From an uncultured Flavobacteriaceae bacterium (GTDB lineage: Bacteria; Bacteroidota; Bacteroidia; Flavobacteriales; Flavobacteriaceae): a DNA stretch of 64,000 nucleotides. The stretch spans positions 86,206-150,205 of the forward strand of contig CANLWG010000017.1 of the NCBI GenBank assembly GCA_947494715.1, in the 5' to 3' direction. The first letter of the stretch is position 1. The number at the start of each line of letters is the position of its first letter. The translations under genes were made by a program, and so were the position numbers. Below are positions 27,955-37,630 of the stretch, piece after piece. The notes below the pieces were generated by a model, which saw nothing but the letters and a program-made list of their open reading frames with translations, was not told the origin of the DNA and did no database searches.

Positions 27955-30723
27955 ATGGCAGAAGAGATTACTCTTAAGAGGGTTGAAAAAGAAATTGGCA
28001 AGGCGTATATAGATCTCAGATTCTTATTGGAGGCCCTTTATGAAGTTCTCGTTGAAAATGGGGAGGAAGCTATAGCTGATGGTATTCCATGGATTCAAGA
28101 AGGTACTTCCAAAAATGTTTCGATTACCCCAAAGGTTGTACAACTCTATTCCTTGGTATTTCAGTTGGTCAATATGGTTGAGATCAACAGTGCCGTTCAA
28201 AACAGGAGGAGGCTGGAAGAGGATAATTTTGCTGGGGTCAATGGCCTTTGGGCATGGAATTTAAAATCTTTAAAAGAGCAGGGCTTTACCCAAAGGGAGA
28301 TTTTGGACACTATGGGGAAACTAGCCATAGAACCTGTATTGACCGCACACCCTACGGAAGCCAAACGGGCAACGGTATTGGAACATCATAGAGAACTTTA
28401 TCTACTGTTGGTGCAGTTGGAAAATACCATGTATTCCAATCATGAAAAAGAAAGAATTCGAGAGACAATTAAATTGACCCTTTACCGCTTATGGAAAACA
28501 GGGGAAATCTATTTGGAAAAACCGGACGTAGACTCGGAATTCAGAAATATATTGCATTATCTGGTGAACGTTTTTCCACAGGTTATCTCCATTGTTGATA
28601 ACCGTTTGGAGCATGCCCTGTCCATTGTTGGGTTTAATAGCGAAACGTTAAGGGCCCATCATTTTTACCCGCATATTGCTTTTGGGAATTGGGTCGGAGG
28701 CGATCGTGATGGCCATCCATTGGTTACCGCAGAGGTAACCCGGCACACGTTGCTTCAATTACGTCTTAATGCCTTCGTAGTCATCCGTAGAAAACTCAAC
28801 GCATTGGTGAGACGGTTGAGCTTGACCCATAGTTTGAAGAACTGTAGTACGGACTATCAAAAAAGGCTTCAGAAAATGAGTGCCGAACTCGGTGATAAAG
28901 GCGCTGAGGCGTTAAACCGGAACAAGGGCGAGGCCTTTAGACAGATGGTTTCCTTGATGATAGCCAAATTGCCCGTAGATACGGAAAGAGGGCATGCTAC
29001 CAAGCTCTCCGAAGTGCAAGGGGCTTACATACATTCTTCGCAATTACGTAATGACCTACGGATTTTACAGAAAGAGCTGTTACATTTTGGAGCCAAATCT
29101 GTTGCCTATGGCGATATTACTGCGGCAATACGTATCGTTGAGGTATTTGGCTTCCATCTTGCCGCCTTGGATATCAGACAAAATAGCGCATTTCACGATA
29201 AAGCGGTTTCTCAATTATTAAAGGCCGCCCAATTGAAGGAAAACTCCTTTGGGGAATGGGACGAGGATAAAAGAACCCGGTTCCTTTTGGATGAATTGCA
29301 GCACGCCCGTCCGTTTGTTCATCCCAAGACTCCATTGGAAAACGAGGCCCAAACGGTAATGGAATGTTATCGTACTGTAGAGGCCCACACTGCTAAATAT
29401 GGTTTTAATTGTATCGGTTCTTTTATCGTTAGCATGACACGTTCGTTTTCCGATCTATTAACAGTCTATCTCCTGGCCAAAGAAGCTGGTCTTACTTTTA
29501 TGACAGATGAAGGATTGGTCTCCAAAGTTCATGTGGTGCCCCTATTGGAAACCATAGAGGATTTGGAAAATGGCTCTTCCATCTTGAAGGAATATCTTGG
29601 CAACCCCATGGTGATGAGATCTTTGGAACATGAACAAAGACAGAAGAACCTGGCCCGCCCAAGACAACAGATTATGGTCGGTTATAGCGATAGTAACAAA
29701 GATGGAGGTATTATGGCCAGTCAGTGGAACTTATACAAAGCTCAATACAGGCTCGCACAAGTTGGTAAGGACTTTGGTGTGGATATTCGATTCTTCCATG
29801 GCAAAGGAGGGTCGATAAGCCGTGGCTCGGGACCGACCCATTATTTTGTACAGGCCCTATCTTTCGGTTCCCCAAATGGGGACATTCGATTAACGGAACA
29901 GGGGGAAACCATTGCCCAGAAATATGCCAATAAGGTAAATGCGGCCTATAATATAGAATTGCTAGTTGCCAATACCCTGAGTAAAACGTTGTTGGAACAG
30001 AGTAGGGAAAGAACTTTTCATAAACATGCCAAAATTATAGAGTGGTTGGCCAATGAAAGTAAGGAACGGTATGGAGAATTAATACGATCGGAAGGCTTTA
30101 TTGCATTTTTCAGAACGGCAACCCCTATAGATGCCATAGAAACCAGTAAAATAGGATCAAGGCCCGCTAAGCGGACCGGTGCCAGTTCCCTAGAGGACCT
30201 AAGGGCAATACCTTGGGTATTCTCTTGGAGTCAGGCGAGATATCATATGACCAGCTGGTATGGTCTTGGTACGGCACTTAAAAATTTAAAGTCGTCCCAT
30301 TCGGAAGATTATGATAAATTGAAGGAGGCGTTGAAACAAGATTCCTTTTTGCGTTACGTTTTTACCAATGTGGATAGTAGCTTGGCGGCTACCGATGAAG
30401 GAATAATGAGTATGTATGCCCAATTAGTATCGGATTCCGATATTAGGAAGGAGTTCCTATCCAAATTTCTGGGAGAGTTAAAGTCCATGCGGGACCACTT
30501 GTACGATCTTTTGGAAAAGGACATCAAGGAAAGACGAAAGAACCATTATTACTCCAATCAGCTTCGTACAACGCTTATGACCTCGTTGCATAAAAAACAG
30601 ATAGAACTTTTGGAAAAATGGCGGGAAGAACGCAAGCAAAATTCAAAAACAGCGGAAAAGACCCAAACAGAATTGATGTTGACCATTAATGCCATTGCCA
30701 GTGCAAACCGTAACACGGGATAG
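27955..30723 (+). CDS. ppc: Phosphoenolpyruvate carboxylase
   Basis: The 922-residue enzyme adds bicarbonate to PEP to give oxaloacetate and so refills the TCA cycle. Signatures are VLTAHPTEAKR with the catalytic His at about residue 132, GNWVGGDRDGHP, MVGYSDSNKDGGIMAS, FHGKGGSISRGSGP and the C-terminal Asn-Thr-Gly. The length is normal. It is a single gene, divergent from the ABC ATPase gene, with a 238-base AT-rich upstream region. The adjacent malate dehydrogenase region is metabolically related but not in the same operon. Confidence 0.96.
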   Translation: MAEEITLKRVEKEIGKAYIDLRFLLEALYEVLVENGEEAIADGIPWIQEGTSKNVSITPKVVQLYSLVFQLVNMVEINSAVQNRRRLEEDNFAGVNGLWAWNLKSLKEQGFTQREILDTMGKLAIEPVLTAHPTEAKRATVLEHHRELYLLLVQLENTMYSNHEKERIRETIKLTLYRLWKTGEIYLEKPDVDSEFRNILHYLVNVFPQVISIVDNRLEHALSIVGFNSETLRAHHFYPHIAFGNWVGGDRDGHPLVTAEVTRHTLLQLRLNAFVVIRRKLNALVRRLSLTHSLKNCSTDYQKRLQKMSAELGDKGAEALNRNKGEAFRQMVSLMIAKLPVDTERGHATKLSEVQGAYIHSSQLRNDLRILQKELLHFGAKSVAYGDITAAIRIVEVFGFHLAALDIRQNSAFHDKAVSQLLKAAQLKENSFGEWDEDKRTRFLLDELQHARPFVHPKTPLENEAQTVMECYRTVEAHTAKYGFNCIGSFIVSMTRSFSDLLTVYLLAKEAGLTFMTDEGLVSKVHVVPLLETIEDLENGSSILKEYLGNPMVMRSLEHEQRQKNLARPRQQIMVGYSDSNKDGGIMASQWNLYKAQYRLAQVGKDFGVDIRFFHGKGGSISRGSGPTHYFVQALSFGSPNGDIRLTEQGETIAQKYANKVNAAYNIELLVANTLSKTLLEQSRERTFHKHAKIIEWLANESKERYGELIRSEGFIAFFRTATPIDAIETSKIGSRPAKRTGASSLEDLRAIPWVFSWSQARYHMTSWYGLGTALKNLKSSHSEDYDKLKEALKQDSFLRYVFTNVDSSLAATDEGIMSMYAQLVSDSDIRKEFLSKFLGELKSMRDHLYDLLEKDIKERRKNHYYSNQLRTTLMTSLHKKQIELLEKWREERKQNSKTAEKTQTELMLTINAIASANRNTG

Positions 30724-30744
30724 TATTCAAAAGACCTGAAAATT

Positions 30745-31284
30745 TTAATTCCCGGAAATCTTAAAAGGAGACCGTATTCTGTAAATATGAACCGTGTTGT
30801 CTTTGTAGCGGGTAGTTTTATCCAAATGCATTCCATTTTTAAGTACGACCTTTTGGGAAGGTATATTGTCCACATGTATGATGGAAATCAAGGAATCCGC
30901 TAAATTATTTTTAAAGGCATATTCCCTACATCTTATCGCTGCTTCTGTGGCGTAACCCTGTTTCCAGTATTCAGGAAGGATGGAGTAGCCTATTTCCAAT
31001 TCTTGTAGCCCATCCACAGTTTGTATCAATAGACCACAAATTCCGATTAGGTTTCCATCGGATTTATGAATTAGGGCGTTCATTCCTCCTAATTTTTTTT
31101 CGTAGCGTTCAAATACTCTATCGAACTGTTCTCGGCAAGCTGTCTGAGGGTCTTTAGGGAGGGCCTCCCAATATTGGGTACTTCGCGGATCTTTGTGAAA
31201 TGGGAGCCATGCCTCAAAATCCGTGGACAATAAATTTCGAAATTTCAATCTTTTTGTCTCCTCCCCATTTAGAAGTAACCCCAT
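30745..31284 (-). CDS. GNAT family N-acetyltransferase (RimJ/RimL-like)
   Basis: A 179-residue acetyl-CoA-dependent acetyltransferase of the RimJ/RimL branch. It opens TKRLKFRNLLSTDFEAWLPF, has the central strands DGNLIGICGLLI and LEIGYSILPEYWKQGYATEA with the acetyl-CoA-binding Q-x-x-G-x-A motif, and ends in SIIHVDNIPSQKVVLKNGM, where the NxxS helix is typical. The acceptor, a ribosomal protein N-terminus or a small molecule, cannot be told. It lies six bases after the DUF192 lipoprotein gene on the same strand and is probably co-transcribed. Confidence 0.88.
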   Translation of the reverse strand: MGLLLNGEETKRLKFRNLLSTDFEAWLPFHKDPRSTQYWEALPKDPQTACREQFDRVFERYEKKLGGMNALIHKSDGNLIGICGLLIQTVDGLQELEIGYSILPEYWKQGYATEAAIRCREYAFKNNLADSLISIIHVDNIPSQKVVLKNGMHLDKTTRYKDNTVHIYRIRSPFKISGN

Positions 31285-31289
31285 TTTGA

Positions 31290-31781
31290 TTACATTCTAT
31301 TGAAGACGACACTATCACCAACTTTCAATCCCCATTTTTGGACCAGACCGGCATTCAATTCCAAAACATATTGTACTGGAACTTTGGATGGCAAACTTTT
31401 TTCATCCAAAGGTTGGGCATTTTCTTGAAAGCTCGCTATGGTCATGTTATCCTTAATAAAGACTATATCCAAAGGAAATTCAGTATTTTTCATATAGAAA
31501 TTGTGCAGGCGAATATCTTCAAAAATGAAAAGCATTCCCTGATGCTCCTTCATACCTTTTCGGTACATAAGTCCGGTTTCCGTTTCATAGCTGGTCTCCG
31601 CGATTTCAATATCAATCTTAGTCAGGATAGAATCCGTTCCCATATTGAAAATTTGGAGTTCTCCTTCCTTGGTAAAAACCACGGGCTCGGTCTTAATGAC
31701 CTTTTTGGATTCTTCCTTGCAGGATTGGAAGATCAAGAATCCGGCAAAAAGGTAAATGATTGATTTAAACGACTTCATCAT
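31290..31781 (-). CDS. DUF192 family lipoprotein
   Basis: A 163-residue protein with a lipoprotein signal (KSFKSIIYLFAGFLIFQSC, lipobox FQSC) and the DUF192 domain in residues ~50-163: TGLMYRKGMKEHQGMLFIF, HNFYMKNTEFPLDIVFI, YVLELNAGLVQKWGLKVGD. The family is widespread and its function is unknown. A longer form starting at 31811 adds ten residues before the signal; the ATG at 31781 gives the usual short n-region. The gene is upstream of the GNAT gene and downstream of lgt, which would process it by diacylglyceryl transfer. Confidence 0.9.
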   Translation of the reverse strand: MMKSFKSIIYLFAGFLIFQSCKEESKKVIKTEPVVFTKEGELQIFNMGTDSILTKIDIEIAETSYETETGLMYRKGMKEHQGMLFIFEDIRLHNFYMKNTEFPLDIVFIKDNMTIASFQENAQPLDEKSLPSKVPVQYVLELNAGLVQKWGLKVGDSVVFNRM

Positions 31782-31914
31782 TTTGAAAATTAAAAAGAGA
31801 AAGTAGGGCATTGAACCTTTACTATTATGTATCTGCCACTTTGTAAATAGTATAAGTCAAACATCACTTGATACCTTAGATTTCCCTATGAGGAAACTGC
31901 TTACTGAACATTGT

Positions 31915-32883
31915 TCATTGCTTACTGACCCTCGGTCTTAGCATGAAATACAACCCTATCAAAACAAAAGGGATGCTTAGCCATTGACCGGTAGATAATA
32001 GCCCCAAAGACTCTTCAAAACCACCCTGACTTTTTTTCACGAATTCGACAAAGAACCGAATCGTCCATAGCAACACCAAAAAAAGCCCGAACAAATAGCC
32101 TGTTTTATTTTTCTTATCGGTTTTCCAATATAAATAATACAATAATAGGAATACGAAAATATAGGCTACCCCTTCATATAGCTGGGCCGGATGGCGATAG
32201 GGTATTTGATTTAGATATTCCGAAAACTGTGGATTGTTTACCAGGGCATCATAGGCTGCATTAACGGATTTCTCCTGAGTAACGCCCAATGCCTTGGAGG
32301 GATGCATGTCATCCGAATCACGTACAAATTTGGTGGCAAAAATAAAGGACTCGTCCGTAATTTTCCCATTGATTTCGGAATTGAAAAAATTCCCCAATCG
32401 TACGCAAAATGCACCAATGGCAAAGGGTACTACCATTCTGTCCAATAACCATAACAAATTGAACTCCGGATACTTCCTTTTATAGAGGTACATTCCTATG
32501 ATAACCCCTATTGTAGCACCATGGCTGGCCAATCCGGTGAACCCTGTAAATTCATAACCCTTGATGAATCCGAGTAAGGTGCCATTAGCATTTTCACGAA
32601 TGGGTAATAATATCTCTAGCAAATGATTCTGGTAGTAGGGCCAATCATAGAAGAAAACATGGCCCAGACGAGCTCCCAACATGGTGGCCAGTAGCGTATA
32701 AATAAGCAGGGAATCCAATTGTTCCACTGTTTTTTTTTCTTGGAGAAAAATTCGTTTCATGATGAACCATCCCAGAGCAAAGGCTACGATCCATAGCAGA
32801 TTGTAGTATTTGATTTGTATGGGCCCAAGATTAAAAAGTGTCTCGTTTGGATTCCAGATGATACCTAAAAAGTACATATGCAT
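31915..32883 (-). CDS. lgt: Prolipoprotein diacylglyceryl transferase Lgt
   Basis: The 322-residue inner-membrane enzyme attaches diacylglycerol to the lipobox Cys of prolipoproteins. It has about seven TM segments, an N-terminal part with LGPIQIKYYNLLW, LGARLGHVFFYDWPYY, and the signature VRLGNFFNSEING near residue 165, followed by RHPAQLYEG with the conserved His/Arg. A Flavobacteriaceae-style insert lies between these last motifs. M1 or M3 may be the start. It is the third gene of the minus-strand run. Confidence 0.95.
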   Translation of the reverse strand: MHMYFLGIIWNPNETLFNLGPIQIKYYNLLWIVAFALGWFIMKRIFLQEKKTVEQLDSLLIYTLLATMLGARLGHVFFYDWPYYQNHLLEILLPIRENANGTLLGFIKGYEFTGFTGLASHGATIGVIIGMYLYKRKYPEFNLLWLLDRMVVPFAIGAFCVRLGNFFNSEINGKITDESFIFATKFVRDSDDMHPSKALGVTQEKSVNAAYDALVNNPQFSEYLNQIPYRHPAQLYEGVAYIFVFLLLYYLYWKTDKKNKTGYLFGLFLVLLWTIRFFVEFVKKSQGGFEESLGLLSTGQWLSIPFVLIGLYFMLRPRVSKQ

Positions 32884-33066
32884 TATTTTGAAGGGCTAAG
32901 ATAAAAAATAGAAACTAGACCGCTTCGCTTTTGGAAACTAGAATACGGATAAATGAAGTGTGGGTTTGGTTATTGATTTGTCCGATATTAATGGAGTTAA
33001 TAATTTTAAATTTTCAGTGTTGATTATATTGAACCTGATTCTTGTACTTGGATTTGAATCTGATGT

Positions 33067-33288
33067 CTATGGTACCGGGTCATAACCTTTTCCGCCCCAA
33101 GGATGGCAGCTAAAAATTCTTTTTATGGATAACCACCCTCCTTTAAAAAGACCATGTTTTTGTAAGGCCTCCAAAGTATATTGGGAACAAGTAGGAGAGT
33201 AACGACAGGTGGCCGGGGTATAAGGGGAGATTGCAGTTTGATAAAACCGTACTAGGAGAACAAACGGGGCTATCAATATTTTTTTCAT
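33067..33288 (-). CDS. yidD: Membrane protein insertion efficiency factor YidD
   Basis: A 73-residue membrane-associated protein that helps YidC insert inner-membrane proteins. It shows the full family signature: a short hydrophobic start ([22 protein letters not shown]), then [15 protein letters not shown] with the paired cysteines and [12 protein letters not shown] at the end. I start at 33288; an ATG at 33315 would add nine polar residues not seen in the family. It lies between lgt and cysS on the same strand. Confidence 0.93.
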   Translation of the reverse strand: MKKILIAPFVLLVRFYQTAISPYTPATCRYSPTCSQYTLEALQKHGLFKGGWLSIKRIFSCHPWGGKGYDPVP

Positions 33289-33381
33289 GAATGCTGAAAT
33301 TGTTTCAGTAACCATTGTATTTGTTCCATGGCAAGGATTAGGTCTTGAATAACAATCGATTTCTTAAAGGCATTGATAGGT

Positions 33382-34863
33382 TTAAGAAATACTAAATGTA
33401 GTACCTTCTTTTCCATCCTTTAATTGAATTCCCAAAGCCGCCAATTGATCACGAATGGTGTCCGAAGTGGCAAAATCCTTATTAGATCGTGCTTCGTTAC
33501 GTAATTGGATCAACAATTCCACCACCCCCTCAAGCTTATCTGAATCCCTACCGCTATCGGAGTTTTGTTCCAATCCCAAGATATCAAAAACAAAGGAATG
33601 CATACTTTGTTGTAATGCCTGTTTATGTTCCAAGGTAATACTTTCTTTCCCTTCCTTTATAAGGTTAATATGCTTTACCGCATCAAAGAGGTGTGCAATA
33701 AGGATCGGGGTATTAAAATCATCGTTCATGGCATCATAACATTTCTGTTTCCATGCCCTGAAATCAAAATCCGTGGATTTCTTGGTTTCTAAATTGGCAA
33801 GGGTATCCATTGCCTCGATTAGACGATTATAGCCTTTTTCGGAGGCCAGAAGTGCCTCATTGCTCAAATCCAAAATACTGGTATAATGTGCCTGCATCAT
33901 AAAGAAGCGCACAACCGACGGTGAGAATGGTTTACTCAGGATGCTATTCTCACCTGAGAAAATTTCTCCCGGCAGGATATTATTTCCGGTAGATTTTGCC
34001 ATCTTTTTGCCATTCAGAGTCAGCATGTTGGCATGTAGCCAATAGTTCACGGGAGAAAGTCCATTGCTTGCTTCGGCCTGGGCAATCTCACATTCGTGGT
34101 GCGGAAATTTCAAATCCATTCCACCACCGTGAATATCGAAAGTCTCACCTAGGTATTTGGTGCTCATGGCAGTACATTCCAAATGCCAACCTGGAAAACC
34201 ATCGCCCCAAGGGGAAGGCCAGCGCATTATATGTTGTGGTCCCGCTTTTTTCCAAAGGGCAAAATCCTGGGGGCTTTTTTTCTCATCCTGTGCGGTAAGC
34301 TCGCGGGTATTGGCAATCATATCCTCCAATTTCCTGCCGCTCAATTTCCCGTATTCATGAGAGTCGTTAAATTTCCTTACGTCAAAATAGACTGAACCAT
34401 TTATTTCGTAGGCATACCCTTTTTCAATAATATCCTTAATGATTTCTATTTGTTCTATAATGTGCCCGGTTGCCGTAGGTTCTATACTTGGGGGCAGAAA
34501 ATTGAATTTTTCTAGAATATTATGAAAATCTACGGTGTAGCGTTGTACCACTTCCATGGGTTCCAATTGCTCCAAACGTGCTTTTTTCGCAATTTTATCT
34601 TCTCCATCTTCAGCATCATCCACCAAATGCCCCGCGTCGGTAATATTCCTAACATATCTAACTTTGTAGCCTAAATGTCTCAGATACCTGAAAATCATAT
34701 CAAAGGACATAAAGGTTCTGCAGTTTCCCAAATGTACATTGCTGTAAACGGTGGGACCACATACATACATACCAATATGGCCCTCGTTGAGGGGTTTAAA
34801 AACTTCTTTTTTACCGGAAAGTGAGTTATGGACTTTTAAGTTCTGGCTTTTGTACAATTGCAT
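33382..34863 (-). CDS. cysS: Cysteinyl-tRNA synthetase
   Basis: The 493-residue class I synthetase charges tRNA-Cys. It has the zinc site Cys of [13 protein letters not shown] near the HIGH-like motif [14 protein letters not shown] and [11 protein letters not shown] for the remaining zinc ligands, and KKMAKSTGN as the KMSKS loop. The C-terminal DALR and anticodon-binding parts are present. The length is normal. The gene is 12 bases downstream of folE, so the two are likely co-transcribed. Confidence 0.96.
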   Translation of the reverse strand: MQLYKSQNLKVHNSLSGKKEVFKPLNEGHIGMYVCGPTVYSNVHLGNCRTFMSFDMIFRYLRHLGYKVRYVRNITDAGHLVDDAEDGEDKIAKKARLEQLEPMEVVQRYTVDFHNILEKFNFLPPSIEPTATGHIIEQIEIIKDIIEKGYAYEINGSVYFDVRKFNDSHEYGKLSGRKLEDMIANTRELTAQDEKKSPQDFALWKKAGPQHIMRWPSPWGDGFPGWHLECTAMSTKYLGETFDIHGGGMDLKFPHHECEIAQAEASNGLSPVNYWLHANMLTLNGKKMAKSTGNNILPGEIFSGENSILSKPFSPSVVRFFMMQAHYTSILDLSNEALLASEKGYNRLIEAMDTLANLETKKSTDFDFRAWKQKCYDAMNDDFNTPILIAHLFDAVKHINLIKEGKESITLEHKQALQQSMHSFVFDILGLEQNSDSGRDSDKLEGVVELLIQLRNEARSNKDFATSDTIRDQLAALGIQLKDGKEGTTFSIS

Positions 34864-34875
34864 ACGCTTGCAGGG

Positions 34876-35559
34876 CTATTCAAAATGGGTATCCAGATTA
34901 ATATAATCCAAAAATTCGCGACGTGTTGCTTCTTCCTTAAATTTTCCGCCATATTCCGCCGTTACTGTACTACTATCAACATCCCTGATTCCCCTGGAAT
35001 TTACGCAAAGGTGTTTGGCATCGATTACGCAGGCTACATCTTCTGTTCCCAAAACATTTTGAAGTTCCTTCACGATTTGGATGTTCATCCGTTCTTGAAC
35101 CTGTGGTCTTTTGGCGAAATAGTCCACAATACGGTTCATTTTCGAAAGTCCCACTACCGTTCCATTAGAAATATAGGCTACATGTGCCTTGCCCACAATA
35201 GGCAATAAATGGTGCTCACAGGTGGAGTACAGGGTAATATTTTTTTCAACCAACATTTCCCCGTATTTATACTTGTTCTTGAACGTAGAGGATTTTGGTT
35301 TTCGCTCGGGGTGCAGGCCACTAAAAATCTCATTAACGAACATTTTGGCTACCCTATTGGGTGTGCCTTTTAGGCTGTCATCGTCCAGATCAAGTCCCAA
35401 AGTGAGCATAATGTCCCTAATGTTACGTTGTATTCTTTCGATTTTTTCCCCATCTTCTAAAATGAAGGCGTCTTTCCGCATAGGGGTTTCCTCTGAGGAG
35501 GAAACATGACTGTCCCCCATCTCTTCAAAATGCTCTTCCAATGTGCTGTCCATTTTCAT
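34876..35559 (-). CDS. folE: GTP cyclohydrolase I
   Basis: The 227-residue enzyme turns GTP into dihydroneopterin triphosphate, the first step of tetrahydrofolate synthesis. Residues ~50-225 hold the family motifs: TPNRVAKMF, STCEHHLLPIVGKAHVAYI with zinc Cys/His ligands, GLSKMNRIVDYFAKRPQVQERM, and the third zinc Cys in EDVACVIDAKHLC. I start at 35559 and not at 35595 because a TATCTTTG promoter element lies at 35590-35583, so the upstream ATG would precede the transcript start. folP, another folate gene, is in this window but far away. Confidence 0.95.
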   Translation of the reverse strand: MKMDSTLEEHFEEMGDSHVSSSEETPMRKDAFILEDGEKIERIQRNIRDIMLTLGLDLDDDSLKGTPNRVAKMFVNEIFSGLHPERKPKSSTFKNKYKYGEMLVEKNITLYSTCEHHLLPIVGKAHVAYISNGTVVGLSKMNRIVDYFAKRPQVQERMNIQIVKELQNVLGTEDVACVIDAKHLCVNSRGIRDVDSSTVTAEYGGKFKEEATRREFLDYINLDTHFE

Positions 35560-35582
35560 TTTGCCGTGGCTTGTTCGAAGCG

Positions 35583-35590
35583 CAAAGATA
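35583..35590 (-). promoter_or_regulatory. Candidate -7 promoter element of folE
   Basis: TATCTTTG on the minus strand fits TAnnTTTG. The likely transcript start (about 7 bases on) falls before the 35559 start codon and after the longer alternative start, so it supports the shorter FolE. Confidence 0.5.
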
Positions 35591-35695
35591 TACATAAAAT
35601 GGCACTTTACGCCTTATTTGTCCTCCTACACAACATAAATTAGTGTTAACACAAGCCCCTTGTTAAATTTATAAATTCCAGAATTATGCCTACCT

Positions 35696-37501
35696 ATGAG
35701 ATGTATTGTAGCCATCTTGGCCTTGGTCTTTTTTATGAGGGTACAAAATGCTGTGGCTCAGGTTTCTGCGGATTGCAACAATGCCATACCTATTTGTAAC
35801 AACACTCCCGTAAACGGGGGTACCAATGGTTTTGGTCTGGATGATTTCAACGGCGCCGCAACAAGCGGATGTTTGGAGGAAGCCTTGGTCGGGGCTATAG
35901 AATCCAATTCGGCTTGGTACCGTTTTAGGACTGGGGCCAGTGGACAATTGGGAATAAATATTGGTATAGATACCAGTGAGGATTGGGATTTTGCCCTTTA
36001 TCAAACCGGCGATTGTAACAATTTGGGTGATCCGATTCGCTGTAATTTTTTTGACAATCAGGATGAGAGTGCGTTTATTGGCATAGGGGAGGACCCTTCC
36101 GGAGATACCACTAATGTGCAGTATGAGGATTGGATTCAGGTGGAGCCAGGGCAGGATTATTATCTACTCATCAATAATTTCAGCAACAACAATTCTGGAT
36201 TTTCCATTCAATTTTCCGGGCAGATTTTTGTTACAAATCCCTATGATGCTTTGGATTGTTCCATTATTGACAATTTATTGGGACCTCCTATATCGGCTTG
36301 TGAAAATGATACGATTGTATTGGATGCCACTACTGCGAATGCAACTAATTATGAATGGTTTATGGACGATGGAAACGGGTTCCAACTTATTTCAGGACAG
36401 AACAACGCTACTTTGCAGGTGACTAATTCGGCACTGTATAGGGTAAGGGTCTCCTTACCTTCAGGGAGTACAATAGTAAGTGAGGTACAAGTTGCCTTTT
36501 CTGCTCTTCCCATGGCTTTTCCAATATCGGATGATACGATTTGTTCGAACTTGGGAGCCTATGACCTTTCCCAAAAAAATAGCCAAGTATTGGGAAGTCA
36601 GAATCCACAAGAATTTCGAGTCAGTTACTATGCAAATCATTCTGATGCGGTGAATGGCATAAATGTCCTTCCCGAACAATATATTCCAGGGATAGGGGCG
36701 CAGACTATTTATGTTAGGGTCAGTTCTTTGGAAAACCCGAAGTGCTTTGATGTGTCCCAGCAGTTCCAATTAATGGTTTTGCATACCCCTATTTTAGATT
36801 TCCTTACGGAGGTAGACATTTGTGAGGACAACTCTGGAGTAGCCATAGGAGATCCGTTTCCAAACTCAGGGTTCCATTATTTATGGAATTCAGGGGAAAC
36901 AACCTCTTCAATTATAGTATCGCAGGCGGGCATGTATACGCTTACCGCCACGAATTCCCAGAACGGTGAAATCTGTACAAGTTCCTTGGCCGTAATGGTC
37001 AGGGTCTCACGGCCACCGGAAATAACAGATATTATTATAGAAGATTTGCAAAACAACAATTCCGTAACAGTAATCACCGATATTGAAGGTGATTTTGAAT
37101 ACCGTTTGGATGATGGGGTGTATCAATCCACGAATGTCTTTTCAGATGTACTTCCAGGAATGCATACCGTTACCGTAAACAATCGGTTGGGCTGTGGTTC
37201 TGTAACGGAAAATATAGTCGTGGTAGGTTTTCCTAAATTTTTCACACCCAATGGAGACAATATAAACGATGATTGGTACATCAACGGAATATCAAACCTT
37301 CAAAACCCTGTTGTTTCTATTTTTGACCGTTTTGGCAAGTTTCTTAAAAGTTTGGATTCCAACACTATTGGTTGGGATGGTAGGTTCAATGGTCGGGAGG
37401 TGCCATCATCGGATTACTGGTTTAAGCTTACCTATGTAGACGATAACGGCCAGCTAACAACGGCTAAATACATAAATAATCACTTTTCGTTACGTCGCTA
37501 A
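35696..37501 (+). CDS. T9SS type B cargo protein with gliding-motility-associated C-terminal domain
   Basis: A 601-residue secreted protein. The signal peptide is RCIVAILALVFFMRVQNAVAQ. An N-terminal domain of about 180 residues opens SADCNNAIPICNNTPVNGG and includes SAWYRFRTGASGQLGINI, WDFALYQTGDC and DWIQVEPGQDYYLLINNFS. An Ig-like middle with Cys pairs follows. The last ~85 residues are the gliding-motility-associated/CHU C-terminal domain (PKFFTPNGDNINDDWYI, IFDRFGKFLK, WDGRFNGREVPSSDYWFKL, HFSLRR), which directs type IX secretion and surface attachment. The next gene is a paralogue. The function beyond export is unknown. Confidence 0.88.
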   Translation: MRCIVAILALVFFMRVQNAVAQVSADCNNAIPICNNTPVNGGTNGFGLDDFNGAATSGCLEEALVGAIESNSAWYRFRTGASGQLGINIGIDTSEDWDFALYQTGDCNNLGDPIRCNFFDNQDESAFIGIGEDPSGDTTNVQYEDWIQVEPGQDYYLLINNFSNNNSGFSIQFSGQIFVTNPYDALDCSIIDNLLGPPISACENDTIVLDATTANATNYEWFMDDGNGFQLISGQNNATLQVTNSALYRVRVSLPSGSTIVSEVQVAFSALPMAFPISDDTICSNLGAYDLSQKNSQVLGSQNPQEFRVSYYANHSDAVNGINVLPEQYIPGIGAQTIYVRVSSLENPKCFDVSQQFQLMVLHTPILDFLTEVDICEDNSGVAIGDPFPNSGFHYLWNSGETTSSIIVSQAGMYTLTATNSQNGEICTSSLAVMVRVSRPPEITDIIIEDLQNNNSVTVITDIEGDFEYRLDDGVYQSTNVFSDVLPGMHTVTVNNRLGCGSVTENIVVVGFPKFFTPNGDNINDDWYINGISNLQNPVVSIFDRFGKFLKSLDSNTIGWDGRFNGREVPSSDYWFKLTYVDDNGQLTTAKYINNHFSLRR

Positions 37502-37630
37502 AGCTCTTGGACTTTCCACTTCTTAAGCAGTTCATCGATAAACGGCAGAAATCTTCGTCCAAAATATACTAAATCTGACCTATCCGAGTTATTCTTAGTG
37601 ATCAATAGTGTAACGTAAGCCCCATACCCT

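Noticed and set aside
28572..28601. DnaA-box-like pair TTTTCCACA and TTATCAACA in ppc
   Set aside because: These are inside a conserved coding region (VFPQVISIVDN) and are best explained by the protein sequence. They lower the value of the pair before gyrB.
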